Shown one piece after another: positions 35,526 to 44,114 of a stretch of 58,933 nt of DNA. Within the stretch, counting starts at the first letter, position 1, and each line of letters starts with the position of its first letter. The notes beneath the pieces are model-generated. The model did no database searches and was not told the DNA's origin. It worked only from the letters and a program-made list of their open reading frames with translations. The position numbers were made by a program, and so were the translations under genes. The stretch is from JAFGSZ01 sp964492185 (GTDB lineage: Bacteria; Bacteroidota; Bacteroidia; Bacteroidales; UBA10428): NCBI GenBank assembly GCA_964492185.1, contig CAZBJH010000005.1, positions 1 through 58,933 on the forward strand, given 5' to 3'.

Positions 35526-35933
35526 ATGCCCAGAAGAAGGAGATTGAGGAAAGTAGTATCACCTCCGGGGTTTAAAGGGTACAAGCCATATGGAACAAAT
35601 AAAGGATCAAAGGAATTTATTGAGCTTTTATATGAGGAATATGAAGCCATTAAGCTTGCAGATTATGATTTTATGAACCATCAGGAGGCATCTGAATTAA
35701 TGGCAATTTCAAGGGCAACCTTTGCAAGGATCTATGAAACTGCAAGAAGAAAGATTGCAAAAGCGCTTGTAGAAACTAAAGAAATCAGAACTGTTTATGG
35801 TAATGCCTGGCTTGATAAAAACTGGTTTAATTGCAATGATTGTCATTCCCGTTTTACCATTCCCAAAACATTAGACAAAAGTATTTGTCCGGTTTGCTCA
35901 TCAGTAAGGATAGAATCACTGGCCGGAAAATAA
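35526..35933 (+). CDS. DUF134 (UPF0251) DNA-binding protein
   Basis: 135 aa. It starts MPRRRRLRKVVSPPGFKGYK, the family signature. A sigma-region-4-like HTH follows (YEAIKLADYDFMNHQEASEL; MAISRATFARIYETARRKIA, about 45-85). A C-terminal zinc ribbon has Cys pairs (NCNDCHS and CPVCSS). DUF134 proteins accompany NifX/MRP-type loci in anaerobes and are presumed regulators. Its position as the first gene after a promoter with two palindromes supports a role as the island's regulator. The target is unproven. Confidence 0.88.
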   Translation: MPRRRRLRKVVSPPGFKGYKPYGTNKGSKEFIELLYEEYEAIKLADYDFMNHQEASELMAISRATFARIYETARRKIAKALVETKEIRTVYGNAWLDKNWFNCNDCHSRFTIPKTLDKSICPVCSSVRIESLAGK

Positions 35934-36016
35934 ATAAAACAAATCATATTCCAATATTTAATAATAGACACAGATTAAAACAAAACAAATAAAAATATTA
36001 AATCATCACAAAAACA

Positions 36017-36343
36017 ATGAAAACAGTCATTACATCCTCGGGGAAAGAGATAAAATCACCGTTTGATAAACGATTTGGCAGAGCCGCATGGTATTGCGTG
36101 TTTGATGAAAATTCCGGGGAAGTTACTTTCCATGAAAATGATCAAATAAATGCCGGACACGGTGCAGGTACTAAAGCAGCTGAAAAGATGGTGGAACTGA
36201 ATATTAATAAAGTAATCTCAGGTGATTTCGGTCCAAAAGCCAAAGACCTGCTTGATAAGTTCAATATACAAATGGTTATCATTCAGGAAAATACTCTAAC
36301 TGTTGAAGGTATTATTGAAAGGATGAAATCAGGAAGAAAATAA
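36017..36343 (+). CDS. NifX/NifB-like metal-cluster-binding protein (orange-protein-like) 1
   Basis: 108 aa, a single Nitro_FeMo-Co domain (PF02579 type). The fold is recognisable from the start (VITSSGKEIKSPFDKRFGRA), the NAGHGAGTKAAEKMV helix and the GDFGPKAKDLLDKFNI strand-helix. Members bind Fe-Mo or Mo-Cu clusters without cysteine ligands: NifX, NafY and the orange protein. There are no nif structural genes here, so nitrogen fixation is not indicated. Proximity to two ferredoxin-MRP ATPases points to an orange-protein-like complex. Confidence 0.85.
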   Translation: MKTVITSSGKEIKSPFDKRFGRAAWYCVFDENSGEVTFHENDQINAGHGAGTKAAEKMVELNINKVISGDFGPKAKDLLDKFNIQMVIIQENTLTVEGIIERMKSGRK

Positions 36344-36436
36344 TACTTAACCATAGAATAGATTTAACTATTAACCATTACACGATAAAGACTTTAGGAC
36401 AAATATTATTCATAAACCATAAAAAAGGAGGCCATT

Positions 36437-36646
36437 ATGCCAGGATTTGACAGAACAGGACCGGAAGGGAAAGGATCCCGTACCGGCAGGGGACTGGGAA
36501 AATGTAATCCCGGTAATCAGCAATCCGATGAACAAATGATATATGATAATACAGGCAGGGGGCTCGGAAGAAGACTCAGAAATATGGCCAGGGGCCGGGG
36601 ACCGGCACGAGGCTTCGGTAGAGGATTGGGACGGGGCCGTTGGTAA
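36437..36646 (+). CDS. DUF5320-type small Gly/Arg-rich protein
   Basis: 69 aa. It begins MPGFDRTGPEGKGSRTGRGL, the DUF5320 start, and has a Cys after it (GKCNP). The C-terminus is Arg/Gly-rich (ARGFGRGLGRGRW). An unusually strong Shine-Dalgarno, AAGGAGG, lies 5 nt before the ATG. That is rare in this genome and hints that the gene was acquired from an SD-using lineage. DUF5320 genes recur beside NifX/MRP loci. Function is unknown. Confidence 0.8.
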   Translation: MPGFDRTGPEGKGSRTGRGLGKCNPGNQQSDEQMIYDNTGRGLGRRLRNMARGRGPARGFGRGLGRGRW

Positions 36647-36721
36647 CAGACCTTTTAAATCTCAATAGCCGAAAATCATCATATGCTTTAAACATAGAAT
36701 GATTTGCTCTGTATCCCTTAC

Positions 36722-36757
36722 ATATATTTACCCTGAGCATTCAGGTAATAAATATAT
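36722..36757. repeat. Hairpin between DUF5320 and second NifX-like gene
   Basis: ATATATTTA/TAAATATAT outer arms and CCTGA/TCAGG inner arms can pair around GCAT. It may be a processing or partial termination site within the island. Confidence 0.35.
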
Positions 36758-36838
36758 TATGCCTGAATTTTAGAGTAAACAACAGTATAAACATATTAGT
36801 CTGCATTATTAATACAGCTTAAATTAAGTTTTCAAAAT

Positions 36839-37180
36839 ATGAAGAAAAAAATCGCAATTCCTGTTGACTACAATTGCATGCTTGATGCCCATTTTGGTCA
36901 TTGTAAATATTTTATGCTTTTGGACATCGAAGAAGATATGGTTGTATCGGAGGAGCAAATTGTTCCGCCTGCCCATGAGCCCGGTGTATTACCATCCTGG
37001 CTGGCCGAAAATGGAGTGACCGATATTATAGCCGGAGGCATGGGGCAAAAGGCAATACAACTGTTTAATCAATATGGTGTCAATGTATTTGTCGGAGCAC
37101 CATTGCTGGGAACTACCGAACTGGCGGAAGGGTTTTTAAAAGGCACCATTAACTTTACGGCTAATTATTGCGATCACTAA
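36839..37180 (+). CDS. NifX/NifB-like metal-cluster-binding protein (orange-protein-like) 2
   Basis: 113 aa, Nitro_FeMo-Co domain. Diagnostic parts are MKKKIAIPVDYNCMLDAHFG, HCKYFMLLDIEE, VTDIIAGGMGQKAIQLFNQY and GVNVFVGAPLLGTTELAEGF. It differs clearly from the first copy, notably by the 'HFGHCKYF' and 'HEPG' segments, so the two are likely different subunits and not a recent duplication. A MITE separates it from the DUF89 gene. Confidence 0.87.
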   Translation: MKKKIAIPVDYNCMLDAHFGHCKYFMLLDIEEDMVVSEEQIVPPAHEPGVLPSWLAENGVTDIIAGGMGQKAIQLFNQYGVNVFVGAPLLGTTELAEGFLKGTINFTANYCDH

Positions 37181-37276
37181 AATTTCATACATTGGTTACT
37201 CCGGACTGAAGGCTCTGCTTTTATTGCCTTGCATATGTACCATGCCCTGACACATTAATTTAATAATAAAGTATTT

Positions 37277-37442
37277 AGAATTTGTCAATAAAGTCGTCAA
37301 AATGTTTGATTAGCCATGTGTCTGTTCATAACAGTTTCATTTGCAAGACTTGCGCGGTCCGGAAATACGGAGTTTACTTGTTGTAAATGAGCAATTTTCA
37401 GACAAGCTTAACGCGGCAAATGGGACATTATGGACAGATACT
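37277..37442 (+). mobile_element. MITE type 1, copy D (166 bp), TSD ATTT
   Basis: Starts AGAATTTGTCAATAAAGT and ends ACATTATGGACAGATACT. The flanks are ATTT on both sides (37273-37276, 37443-37446), a different target from copies A and C. The inner palindrome is conserved, including GCAATTTTCAGACAAGC and GCGGCAAATGGGACA. It lies inside the metal/Fe-S island, so the island predates at least one transposition. Confidence 0.85.
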
Positions 37443-37483
37443 ATTTAACATTACCGTGAACTGATAATATTTTATAATGATTT

Positions 37484-38329
37484 ATGAGACAAGAATGCTA
37501 TTTCTGTCATATTAAAACAATCGAAAAGCTTATAAACAAATTCCAACCGGAAACAAAGGCGGCTGATATTTTTATTTTCGCTGTACATGATTTGCTGGCT
37601 GAAAACAGGGATATGGCTAACCCCTATCTGGCGCGACAAATTCACCGGATAGCCAGAAAACATCTTAATAACAATAATTTATACAAAGAAGAAAAACATG
37701 AAGCAAATACTTTGCTTCTCGATCAATATGCCAAATGGCAAAACAAGGTCAGAAAAAGCGAAGATCCTTTCCATACAGCCGCAAAACTTGCAGTGATCGG
37801 CAATATTATCGATTATGGCGCGCATAGTGCAGAAAGTGATATTACAAATCAGATTATTTCGAATTTTTCAAAAGTTCTGGCCATAGATGAAACGGAAGCA
37901 CTACAGGATGAAATAAGGAAAGCCCGGTCTGTATTGTACCTCGGTGACAATGCAGGAGAAATTGTATTTGACAGGATTTTTATCGAGACCATGAAACATA
38001 ATAATGTTACTTATGCAGTCAGAGGAAAACCTGTTATCAATGATGTTACAATCGAGGATGCTCATCAGTGTGGAATTGATAACATTTGCCGTATTATTTC
38101 AAATGGTTATGATGCCCCTTCCACCCTTTTGGAATACTGTTCGGAAGAATTTATAAAGGAATATCTCGGTGCAGACCTGATCATATCCAAAGGTCAGGGG
38201 AACTTTGAAGGGCTGATGGAGAGCAAACACCCTAATTTATTTTTTATGTTGATGGCCAAATGTAAACCAATGGCCGAAATGCTTAATGTAAAAGAAGGAG
38301 ACATTATAATTACCAAATTAAAGCAATAG
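37484..38329 (+). CDS. DUF89/ARMT1-like metal-dependent phosphatase
   Basis: 281 aa. DUF89 motifs are present: an N-terminal CYFCHIKT Cys motif, EARKARSVLYLGDNAGEIVFD-like text (LYLGDNAGE), VRGKPVINDVTIEDA, SKGQGNFEGL and LMAKCKPMAE. The prokaryotic short DUF89 proteins are metal-dependent 'damage-control' phosphatases predicted to remove aberrant sugar or cofactor phosphates. The Asp-Asn of GDNAGE is the metal site. It is the first gene after the MITE, 4 nt upstream of the first MRP ATPase. Confidence 0.87.
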   Translation: MRQECYFCHIKTIEKLINKFQPETKAADIFIFAVHDLLAENRDMANPYLARQIHRIARKHLNNNNLYKEEKHEANTLLLDQYAKWQNKVRKSEDPFHTAAKLAVIGNIIDYGAHSAESDITNQIISNFSKVLAIDETEALQDEIRKARSVLYLGDNAGEIVFDRIFIETMKHNNVTYAVRGKPVINDVTIEDAHQCGIDNICRIISNGYDAPSTLLEYCSEEFIKEYLGADLIISKGQGNFEGLMESKHPNLFFMLMAKCKPMAEMLNVKEGDIIITKLKQ

Positions 38330-38332
38330 AGA

Positions 38333-39232
38333 ATGCCTTTTAAAATTGCCATAGCAAGCGGGAAAGGCGGAACAGGAAAGACTTCTGTATCTGTTAACCT
38401 GTTTCACTATTTAAATAAAAATCTATGTGATAATATTCGCCTGGTAGATTGTGATGTCGAGGAACCCAATGATGTTTTGTTTTTTACACAAGCAGATAAG
38501 ATTAAAGAAAAGGAAATATTTCAGCTTATTCCGGAAATTAATAACAAAGCATGCACATATTGCCGTAAATGTGTTGAATATTGTGAATTCAATGCAATCG
38601 TTGTGATCCCGTCGGTGAAATTTGCTGAAGTAAATGCCAGTCTGTGTCATTCCTGCGGTGCCTGCCTTGCAGCATGCGAAGATCATGCAATCAAAGAACG
38701 GCCTGAATCAATCGGGAATGTGAGCTTCTATAATACAAACATTGGAAAAGGTCTGACAGAAGGAAAGCTGAAAATCGGATCATCCATGCAGACTATGCTT
38801 ATCAGGGAACTAAAAAAGAGCATACCTGGAGATGAAGAAGTTATCCTTTATGATGCCCCTCCCGGCACCAGTTGCCCTGTAGTCGAAACAATCAATGATA
38901 CGGATTATGTGATCCTGGTAACCGAACCCACACCTTTCGGTTTTCATGATCTCAGGATCATGGTAGAACTTATGCATGAAATTCAAAAGCCCTTTGGTGT
39001 TATTATTAATAAAGCAAGGCTTGGAAATAGTGAAGTATATGACTACCTCGGGGAAAAAGATATTGAAATTATTGGTGAAATACCTTATATGCAGGAATAT
39101 GCTTCCTGTTATGCAGAAGGCAATCTGTTTAATAACATACCCGGCGAAATATCAGCCAGCTACATTAAGATAAGTAAAAAACTGGAAAAAAGAATAATGG
39201 TACATGAAGGAAATCACTATTTTAAGTGGTAA
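38333..39232 (+). CDS. MRP/MinD-type ATPase with inserted 2x[4Fe-4S] ferredoxin domain, 1
   Basis: 299 aa. Deviant Walker A SGKGGTGKTSVSVNL (residues 9-23) and a VDCDVEEPN switch identify the SIMIBI class. Inserted after about residue 70 is a ferredoxin with two CxxCxxCxxxC sets (Cys74/77/80/84 and 105/108/111/115). Walker-like YDAPPGTSCPVVETI follows. These ATPases pair with orange-protein/NifX genes in sulfate reducers and other anaerobes and probably handle Fe-S or Mo-Cu cluster assembly. It overlaps the second ATPase gene by 29 nt. Confidence 0.9.
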   Translation: MPFKIAIASGKGGTGKTSVSVNLFHYLNKNLCDNIRLVDCDVEEPNDVLFFTQADKIKEKEIFQLIPEINNKACTYCRKCVEYCEFNAIVVIPSVKFAEVNASLCHSCGACLAACEDHAIKERPESIGNVSFYNTNIGKGLTEGKLKIGSSMQTMLIRELKKSIPGDEEVILYDAPPGTSCPVVETINDTDYVILVTEPTPFGFHDLRIMVELMHEIQKPFGVIINKARLGNSEVYDYLGEKDIEIIGEIPYMQEYASCYAEGNLFNNIPGEISASYIKISKKLEKRIMVHEGNHYFKW

Positions 39233-40070
39233 AGGAGGTACCGGAAAAACCAGCATAACTGCAGCTATCGCTGCCGTTACTGAAAATTCGGTATTTTGTG
39301 ATAATGATGTGGATGCAGCTGATCTCCATCTTCTCCTCAAACCGGAGATAAAGGAGGAACATATCTTTCTTGGCGGCTGGTTGGCAAAAATTGATAATGA
39401 AAAATGTACCGAATGCGGTATATGTACCGACTATTGCCGTTTTGATGCAATACATGTAAACGATAACGGGGAATACAGTATTAACCCTTTTCAGTGTGAA
39501 GGATGCCGGCTGTGTGAAAGAGTTTGTCCGGTTAAAGCAATCACTTCCGAACAAAGCAGCAATAATCACTGGTATGTCTCTGCCACACGTTTTGGAATGC
39601 TTGTACATGCAAAAATGGGCCCGGGTGAGGAAAACTCTGGCAAACTGGTTACACGGGTTAGAAAACGCGCGAAAGAAATTGCAACAAAGACAAATGCAAA
39701 ATTCATTATTAATGACGGGCCACCAGGGATAGGTTGTGCGGCAATTTCATCCCTGTCGGGTACGGATATGGCATTAATTGTAATTGAACCCACAAAATCA
39801 GGTTTACATGATGCTGAAAGGTTAATCCGGTTAATACATTCATTTCATATCAAAGCATTTGCCATAATCAACAAATATGATATTAATCACGATATGGAAA
39901 TAAAAATTGAGAAATATCTTGAATCAAATGATATTCAACTATTAGCCAAATTGCCCTTTGACAGAAAGATGGTAGAAGCTATGATCGAGGGCAAAACCAT
40001 TGTTGAGTACAGTCCTGATTCAATACTTTCCAATAAAATAAAATCATTATGGAACACCATGAAACAATAA
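39204..40070 (+). CDS. MRP/MinD-type ATPase with inserted 2x[4Fe-4S] ferredoxin domain, 2
   Basis: 288 aa. It has the same architecture as the preceding protein: Walker A LSGKGGTGKTSITA, NDVDAADLHLLL, ferredoxin Cys68/71/74/78 and 98/101/104/108, then INDGPPGIGCAAISSL. The tandem paralogues are clearly diverged, so a heterodimeric ATPase is likely, as described for orange protein complexes. It overlaps its upstream neighbour by 29 nt and the peptide deformylase gene downstream by 22 nt, indicating tight translational coupling. Confidence 0.9.
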   Translation: MKEITILSGKGGTGKTSITAAIAAVTENSVFCDNDVDAADLHLLLKPEIKEEHIFLGGWLAKIDNEKCTECGICTDYCRFDAIHVNDNGEYSINPFQCEGCRLCERVCPVKAITSEQSSNNHWYVSATRFGMLVHAKMGPGEENSGKLVTRVRKRAKEIATKTNAKFIINDGPPGIGCAAISSLSGTDMALIVIEPTKSGLHDAERLIRLIHSFHIKAFAIINKYDINHDMEIKIEKYLESNDIQLLAKLPFDRKMVEAMIEGKTIVEYSPDSILSNKIKSLWNTMKQ

Positions 40071-40663
40071 AGACAAGGGCTTTACCCATAATAGCATACG
40101 GAAACCATATCTTAAGAAAAACCTGTTATGAAATAGAACAACAGGATCAGGAAACCGATACACTGATCACCAACCTGTGGGATACCCTCAATATTTCCGG
40201 GGGAGTTGGACTTGCTTCCCCGCAAATAAACCTCATTTACCAGGCTTTTGTCGTCAATAGTAAACTGATGTATGATGACCTGGATGATCAGGAAAGAAAT
40301 AAATTTTTTCCGGATGATGAGGGAATTCAGGAAACATTTATCAACGCCCGGATAATTGATAAATCTGAGAAAACATGGAGTGAAACAGAAGGGTGTTTAA
40401 GTATCCCGGGAATAAATGAGCCGGTAAAACGACAATGGGAAATCACGGTTGAATATCTTAACAAAGATTTTCAGCTCCAAAAAAAACAATTTTCCGGGTA
40501 TACGGCAAAAGTAATCCAGCATGAGTTTGACCATACCAATGGAATCCTTTTTATCGATTACCTGGCCGCATTAAAAAAGAAGCTGTTACGTGGTAAATTA
40601 AAACGAATCACCGATGGGAAAGTAGAAACCGAATACCCGATTCAATTTTTAAAACACAGATGA
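40049..40663 (+). CDS. Peptide deformylase
   Basis: 204 aa. The three deformylase motifs are intact: GGVGLASPQ (51-59), EGCLSIP (114-120, metal Cys116) and QHEFDH (157-162, with two metal His and catalytic Glu). An active enzyme that removes formyl groups from nascent proteins is predicted. The unusual points are its site in a metal/Fe-S island, its 22-nt overlap with an ATPase gene, and an acidic insertion (about 74-93). It may be an accessory paralogue; a housekeeping copy elsewhere cannot be checked here. Confidence 0.9.
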   Translation: MEHHETIKTRALPIIAYGNHILRKTCYEIEQQDQETDTLITNLWDTLNISGGVGLASPQINLIYQAFVVNSKLMYDDLDDQERNKFFPDDEGIQETFINARIIDKSEKTWSETEGCLSIPGINEPVKRQWEITVEYLNKDFQLQKKQFSGYTAKVIQHEFDHTNGILFIDYLAALKKKLLRGKLKRITDGKVETEYPIQFLKHR

Positions 40664-40664
40664 T

Positions 40665-41471
40665 ATGGCCAAAAAAATAAAAAATTCCCAACTTAATCTG
40701 ACTATAGATATCATCATGTTCGTGGTCATGATGGCTGTCGCAGGCATAGGTTTAATGATCAAATATGTTCTTATACCGGGATTTAAGCGCAATGTAATTT
40801 ACGGAAGTGATGTCGAATTATCCTTTTGGGGGCTTGACCGTCATCAATGGGGCAGTATTCACTTGTCACTCAGTCTTATATTACTTTTTCTCCTGGTGCT
40901 CCATATCGTCTTTCACTGGCGTATGATAGTGTGTATCTTCAAATCCATGGTATCCATAAAAGCCATAAGAATATTGTTAACCACCGCTTTAATAATAATA
41001 TCCGTTATTCTCTGCGTGATACCCCTGCTAATACAGCCTGAAATAACAAATGCCGAACCTCATCATTTCCATCAATCACATCACCATGCAGAACCTGCAA
41101 TCAGGGATAAAGATCCGGCACAAGGAACCGAACTCAAACAATCGGTAAACAAAACTTCGGTTAAAACAGACACAAATGAAACAATACAAGTAACCCAACC
41201 ATATAATATACACGAAGAAAAAAAACACGGCAACAGGGAATTGAAAGATATTGAGGTATATGGTTACATGACCATAAACGAACTGGCAAAGAAATACAAC
41301 ATACCGACCTCTGAACTGGCTTTATATATTCATGTTCCCGAAATATACATAAATGAAAACCTGGGAAGGTTAAGAAAGAAATATGACTTTCATATGGATG
41401 ATTTGAGGGTATATATTTATTCAAAAAGCAGGCAACAAAACCAAAACAATATAACAACCAAAAACTTATGA
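40665..41471 (+). CDS. DUF4405-type membrane protein with C-terminal helical domain
   Basis: 268 aa. The N-terminal 130 residues hold four hydrophobic segments with His residues placed as in cytochrome b561-like DUF4405 proteins (RHQWGSIHLSL; LVLHIVFHWRMIV). A His-rich loop follows (HHFHQSHHHAEP), then a charged linker. The C-terminal 65 residues (GYMTINELAKKYNIPTSELA; LRKKYDFHMDDLRVYI) match a small domain found on redox membrane proteins. A heme- or metal-binding membrane role is inferred. Its stop overlaps the next start (ATGA). Confidence 0.75.
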   Translation: MAKKIKNSQLNLTIDIIMFVVMMAVAGIGLMIKYVLIPGFKRNVIYGSDVELSFWGLDRHQWGSIHLSLSLILLFLLVLHIVFHWRMIVCIFKSMVSIKAIRILLTTALIIISVILCVIPLLIQPEITNAEPHHFHQSHHHAEPAIRDKDPAQGTELKQSVNKTSVKTDTNETIQVTQPYNIHEEKKHGNRELKDIEVYGYMTINELAKKYNIPTSELALYIHVPEIYINENLGRLRKKYDFHMDDLRVYIYSKSRQQNQNNITTKNL

Positions 41472-42253
41472 CAATTACAGTACTTACTGATAATACAGCA
41501 GGAGGCCGTTTTCTCGCGGAACACGGTCTTTCCTATATTATCGAACATAACAATAAAAAAATACTTTTCGATACCGGGCATAGTGATGTTTTTTTAAAAA
41601 ATGCAGAAAAACTTAATATCGATATTCATCATTCAATTGATCTGGTAGTGCTTAGCCATGGCCACTGGGATCACGGAGACGGCTTACAATATCTTGATAA
41701 TAAGACCCTGCTTACCCATCCCGGATCCTTTATTAAAAGATACCGGAAAAACGACCATTCAAACATAGGTTTAGCATTAAGCAAAAAAGAACTCGAACAA
41801 AAATTCAATTTGATTACTTCTGATAAACCATATCATATAAGCAAAAACATTTATTTCCTGGGCGAAATACCGAGGAAAAACAATTTTGAGGCACAAACCA
41901 CCTCCTTTGTTGATGAGAACGGAAAGCCTGATTTTGTAAATGATGATTCGGCTATGGCTGTAATCCAGGATAAAGAGATCATTGTTATAACCGGATGTTC
42001 ACACGCGGGTATTTGTAATATTACCGATTACGCGAAAAAGGTATGCGGGCTTGATAAGGTAAAAGCGGTTATCGGAGGTTTTCATCTAAAACACATTGAC
42101 AACCAAACAGAAAGAACAATTCAATATTTCGATGATCAGCATATCAAAAACCTTTACCCGTCACATTGCACCGAATTACCCGCACTTGCAGCTTTTTATG
42201 AAAAATTCGAAATAAAGCAGGTGAAAACGGGTATGCGCATACATTTTGAATGA
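41468..42253 (+). CDS. MBL-fold metallo-hydrolase
   Basis: 261 aa. The metallo-beta-lactamase motif LSHGHWDHGDGL (HxHxDH) is intact. Later ligands are seen in ITGCSHAGICNI and YPSHCTEL. The start (TVLTDNTAGGRFLAEHGLSY) matches the subgroup often named 7,8-dihydropterin-6-methyl-4-(beta-D-ribofuranosyl)-aminobenzene-5-phosphate synthase-like. The subgroup is frequent beside NifX/MRP loci in anaerobes. The substrate is unknown. It is translationally coupled to the upstream membrane protein gene (ATGA overlap). Confidence 0.85.
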   Translation: MTITVLTDNTAGGRFLAEHGLSYIIEHNNKKILFDTGHSDVFLKNAEKLNIDIHHSIDLVVLSHGHWDHGDGLQYLDNKTLLTHPGSFIKRYRKNDHSNIGLALSKKELEQKFNLITSDKPYHISKNIYFLGEIPRKNNFEAQTTSFVDENGKPDFVNDDSAMAVIQDKEIIVITGCSHAGICNITDYAKKVCGLDKVKAVIGGFHLKHIDNQTERTIQYFDDQHIKNLYPSHCTELPALAAFYEKFEIKQVKTGMRIHFE

Positions 42254-42297
42254 AAAGTAAAAAATTCACTTTTATTAAATAACAAAAAAAAAAGAAA

Positions 42298-43986
42298 ATG
42301 AGTAAAAAGATAATTGTAATTGGTGGTTCGGCAGCAGGGCCTAAAGCTGCAGCAAAAGCCCGCCGCATGGATGAATTCGCGGAGATCACAATGTTTCAAA
42401 AGGCTCCTGACCTGTCAATGGCTTCATGTGGTTTCCCTTATTTTGTAGGCGGATTTTTCGATGACCGGAATAAACTGCTCTGTACACCGACAGGTGTTGT
42501 CCGTAATCCTAACTTTTATTGGAATGCCAAGGGAATAGTTGCAAAGGTCAATACCGAAGTAACAAGGATCGACCGCAAAAACAAACGAATCGAATTTACA
42601 GATCTTACAACGGGGAAAAAAGGAAAGCAAGCTTATGATAAGCTGGTTATTACTACAGGTGCAACAGCAAACATGCCTCCTATTCCCGGAACTAATCTGG
42701 AAGGCATCACCACTCTCCAATCAATGAAAGATGCTGATTATTTGCGAAAAATCCGTGATGAAGGTAAAATTAAAAAAGCAGTGGTAATCGGAGGCGGTCT
42801 GATAGGTGTTGAAACAATGGAAGCTCTGAATCTGGCCGGTATTGAACTGACAATGATCGAATTACTTCCTCAGCTCCTTACGTTTCTCGATTGGAGATTA
42901 GCTAAATTGGTTGAAAATTATCTGAAAACCAAAGCCAATGTGATTACAAAAAATGGTGTTGCAGAATTTATTGGAGAAAATGGAAAACTGACAGGTGTGA
43001 AACTTCAGAACGGCACTGAAATACCATGCGAACTTGCTGTAGTGGCGATAGGTGTTACACCCAACGTTTCCCTGGCAAAGGATGCGGGTATTGATGTTGG
43101 ACAATTAGGAGGCATTTTGGTGGATGAACATATGCAAACCTCTGATCCTGATATATATGCCGCCGGGGATTGTTGCGAAATTAAAAATATTATAACGAAT
43201 AAAAATGTACTTGCCCCATATGGTGACCTGGCCAACCTGGAAGGCCGCGTAGCCGGAAAAAACATAATAAAAGGAAATGTATCTGAATTTTCCGGTACAA
43301 TACAAACCGGTATCTGTAAATTGTTTGACTACGGAATTGGCATAACAGGGCTATCCGAAGAAGCAGCTGAAGAAGCCGGGATTGATTATATAAAAGCATG
43401 GAACGCGAGTCCGGACAAACCGGGTTTTATGGATGGCAAACTATTGATAACCAAGCTGCTTGCCGAAAAGGAAACCGGAAAGATCCTCGGTGCTCAGTGC
43501 ATCGGACCGGGTGATGTAAGTAAACAAATAGCAATCTGGGCAACAGCAATTAAAGGGAAACTGACGGTAAAAGATATGGTAAATGCTGATCTGCCTTATG
43601 CCCCGCCGTTCTCCCTGGCTATTGACCATAGCATTGCTACTGCTCATGTACTTCAAAACAAGATGGAGGGTATATTTAAAGGCATTTCTGCTATCGAACT
43701 AAAAGAAAAGCTTGACCGGAAAGATGACATGTTTATTCTTGATGTGCGCGGGCCTGATGAATTTGAACAAACACGGCTGGGAATAGGAGAAACACTTATC
43801 CCTGTCGGTATGCTCAGGAAAAGGCTCAATGAATTACCTGAAGACAAAAACACAGAGATCATAACATACTGTAAGATATCACTCAGAGGATATGAAGCTG
43901 CTGTTCTGCTTCAGGCACACGGATACAAAAATGTTAAAGTAATGGAAGCAGGCATGGCAGGCTGGCCTTTTGAAAAAGAAAAATAA
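42298..43986 (+). CDS. FAD-dependent CoA-disulfide-reductase-like oxidoreductase with rhodanese domain
   Basis: 562 aa. N-terminal FAD site IIVIGGSAAGPKAAAKARR, then the redox Cys44 in MASCGFPYFVGG, the CoA-disulfide reductase position. NAD(P)H site AVVIGGGLIGVETMEAL, and FAD motif DIYAAGDCCE. The C-terminal 110 residues are a rhodanese domain with its Cys (about 525) in TYCKISLRGYEA. Such fusions reduce CoA disulfides, CoA-persulfides or polysulfide and move sulfane sulfur. In this island it could supply or clear reactive sulfur for cluster assembly, which is inference. Confidence 0.88.
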   Translation: MSKKIIVIGGSAAGPKAAAKARRMDEFAEITMFQKAPDLSMASCGFPYFVGGFFDDRNKLLCTPTGVVRNPNFYWNAKGIVAKVNTEVTRIDRKNKRIEFTDLTTGKKGKQAYDKLVITTGATANMPPIPGTNLEGITTLQSMKDADYLRKIRDEGKIKKAVVIGGGLIGVETMEALNLAGIELTMIELLPQLLTFLDWRLAKLVENYLKTKANVITKNGVAEFIGENGKLTGVKLQNGTEIPCELAVVAIGVTPNVSLAKDAGIDVGQLGGILVDEHMQTSDPDIYAAGDCCEIKNIITNKNVLAPYGDLANLEGRVAGKNIIKGNVSEFSGTIQTGICKLFDYGIGITGLSEEAAEEAGIDYIKAWNASPDKPGFMDGKLLITKLLAEKETGKILGAQCIGPGDVSKQIAIWATAIKGKLTVKDMVNADLPYAPPFSLAIDHSIATAHVLQNKMEGIFKGISAIELKEKLDRKDDMFILDVRGPDEFEQTRLGIGETLIPVGMLRKRLNELPEDKNTEIITYCKISLRGYEAAVLLQAHGYKNVKVMEAGMAGWPFEKEK

Positions 43987-44114
43987 TACCTGATCCGGCA
44001 ACAAATAAAACTATCAGCTTGTATTATTTTCTTTGAAAAACTATAGCTAAATTGCATACAAATAATTTATAATAAATCACTGGTGTCAGTTTTTAATGAT
44101 TAAACCTGTTATTT

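Noticed and set aside
36017..37180. Nitrogen fixation genes because of NifX-like proteins
   Set aside because: No nifH, nifD, nifK, nifE, nifN or nifB is present; the domain is shared with orange proteins and other cluster-binding proteins.
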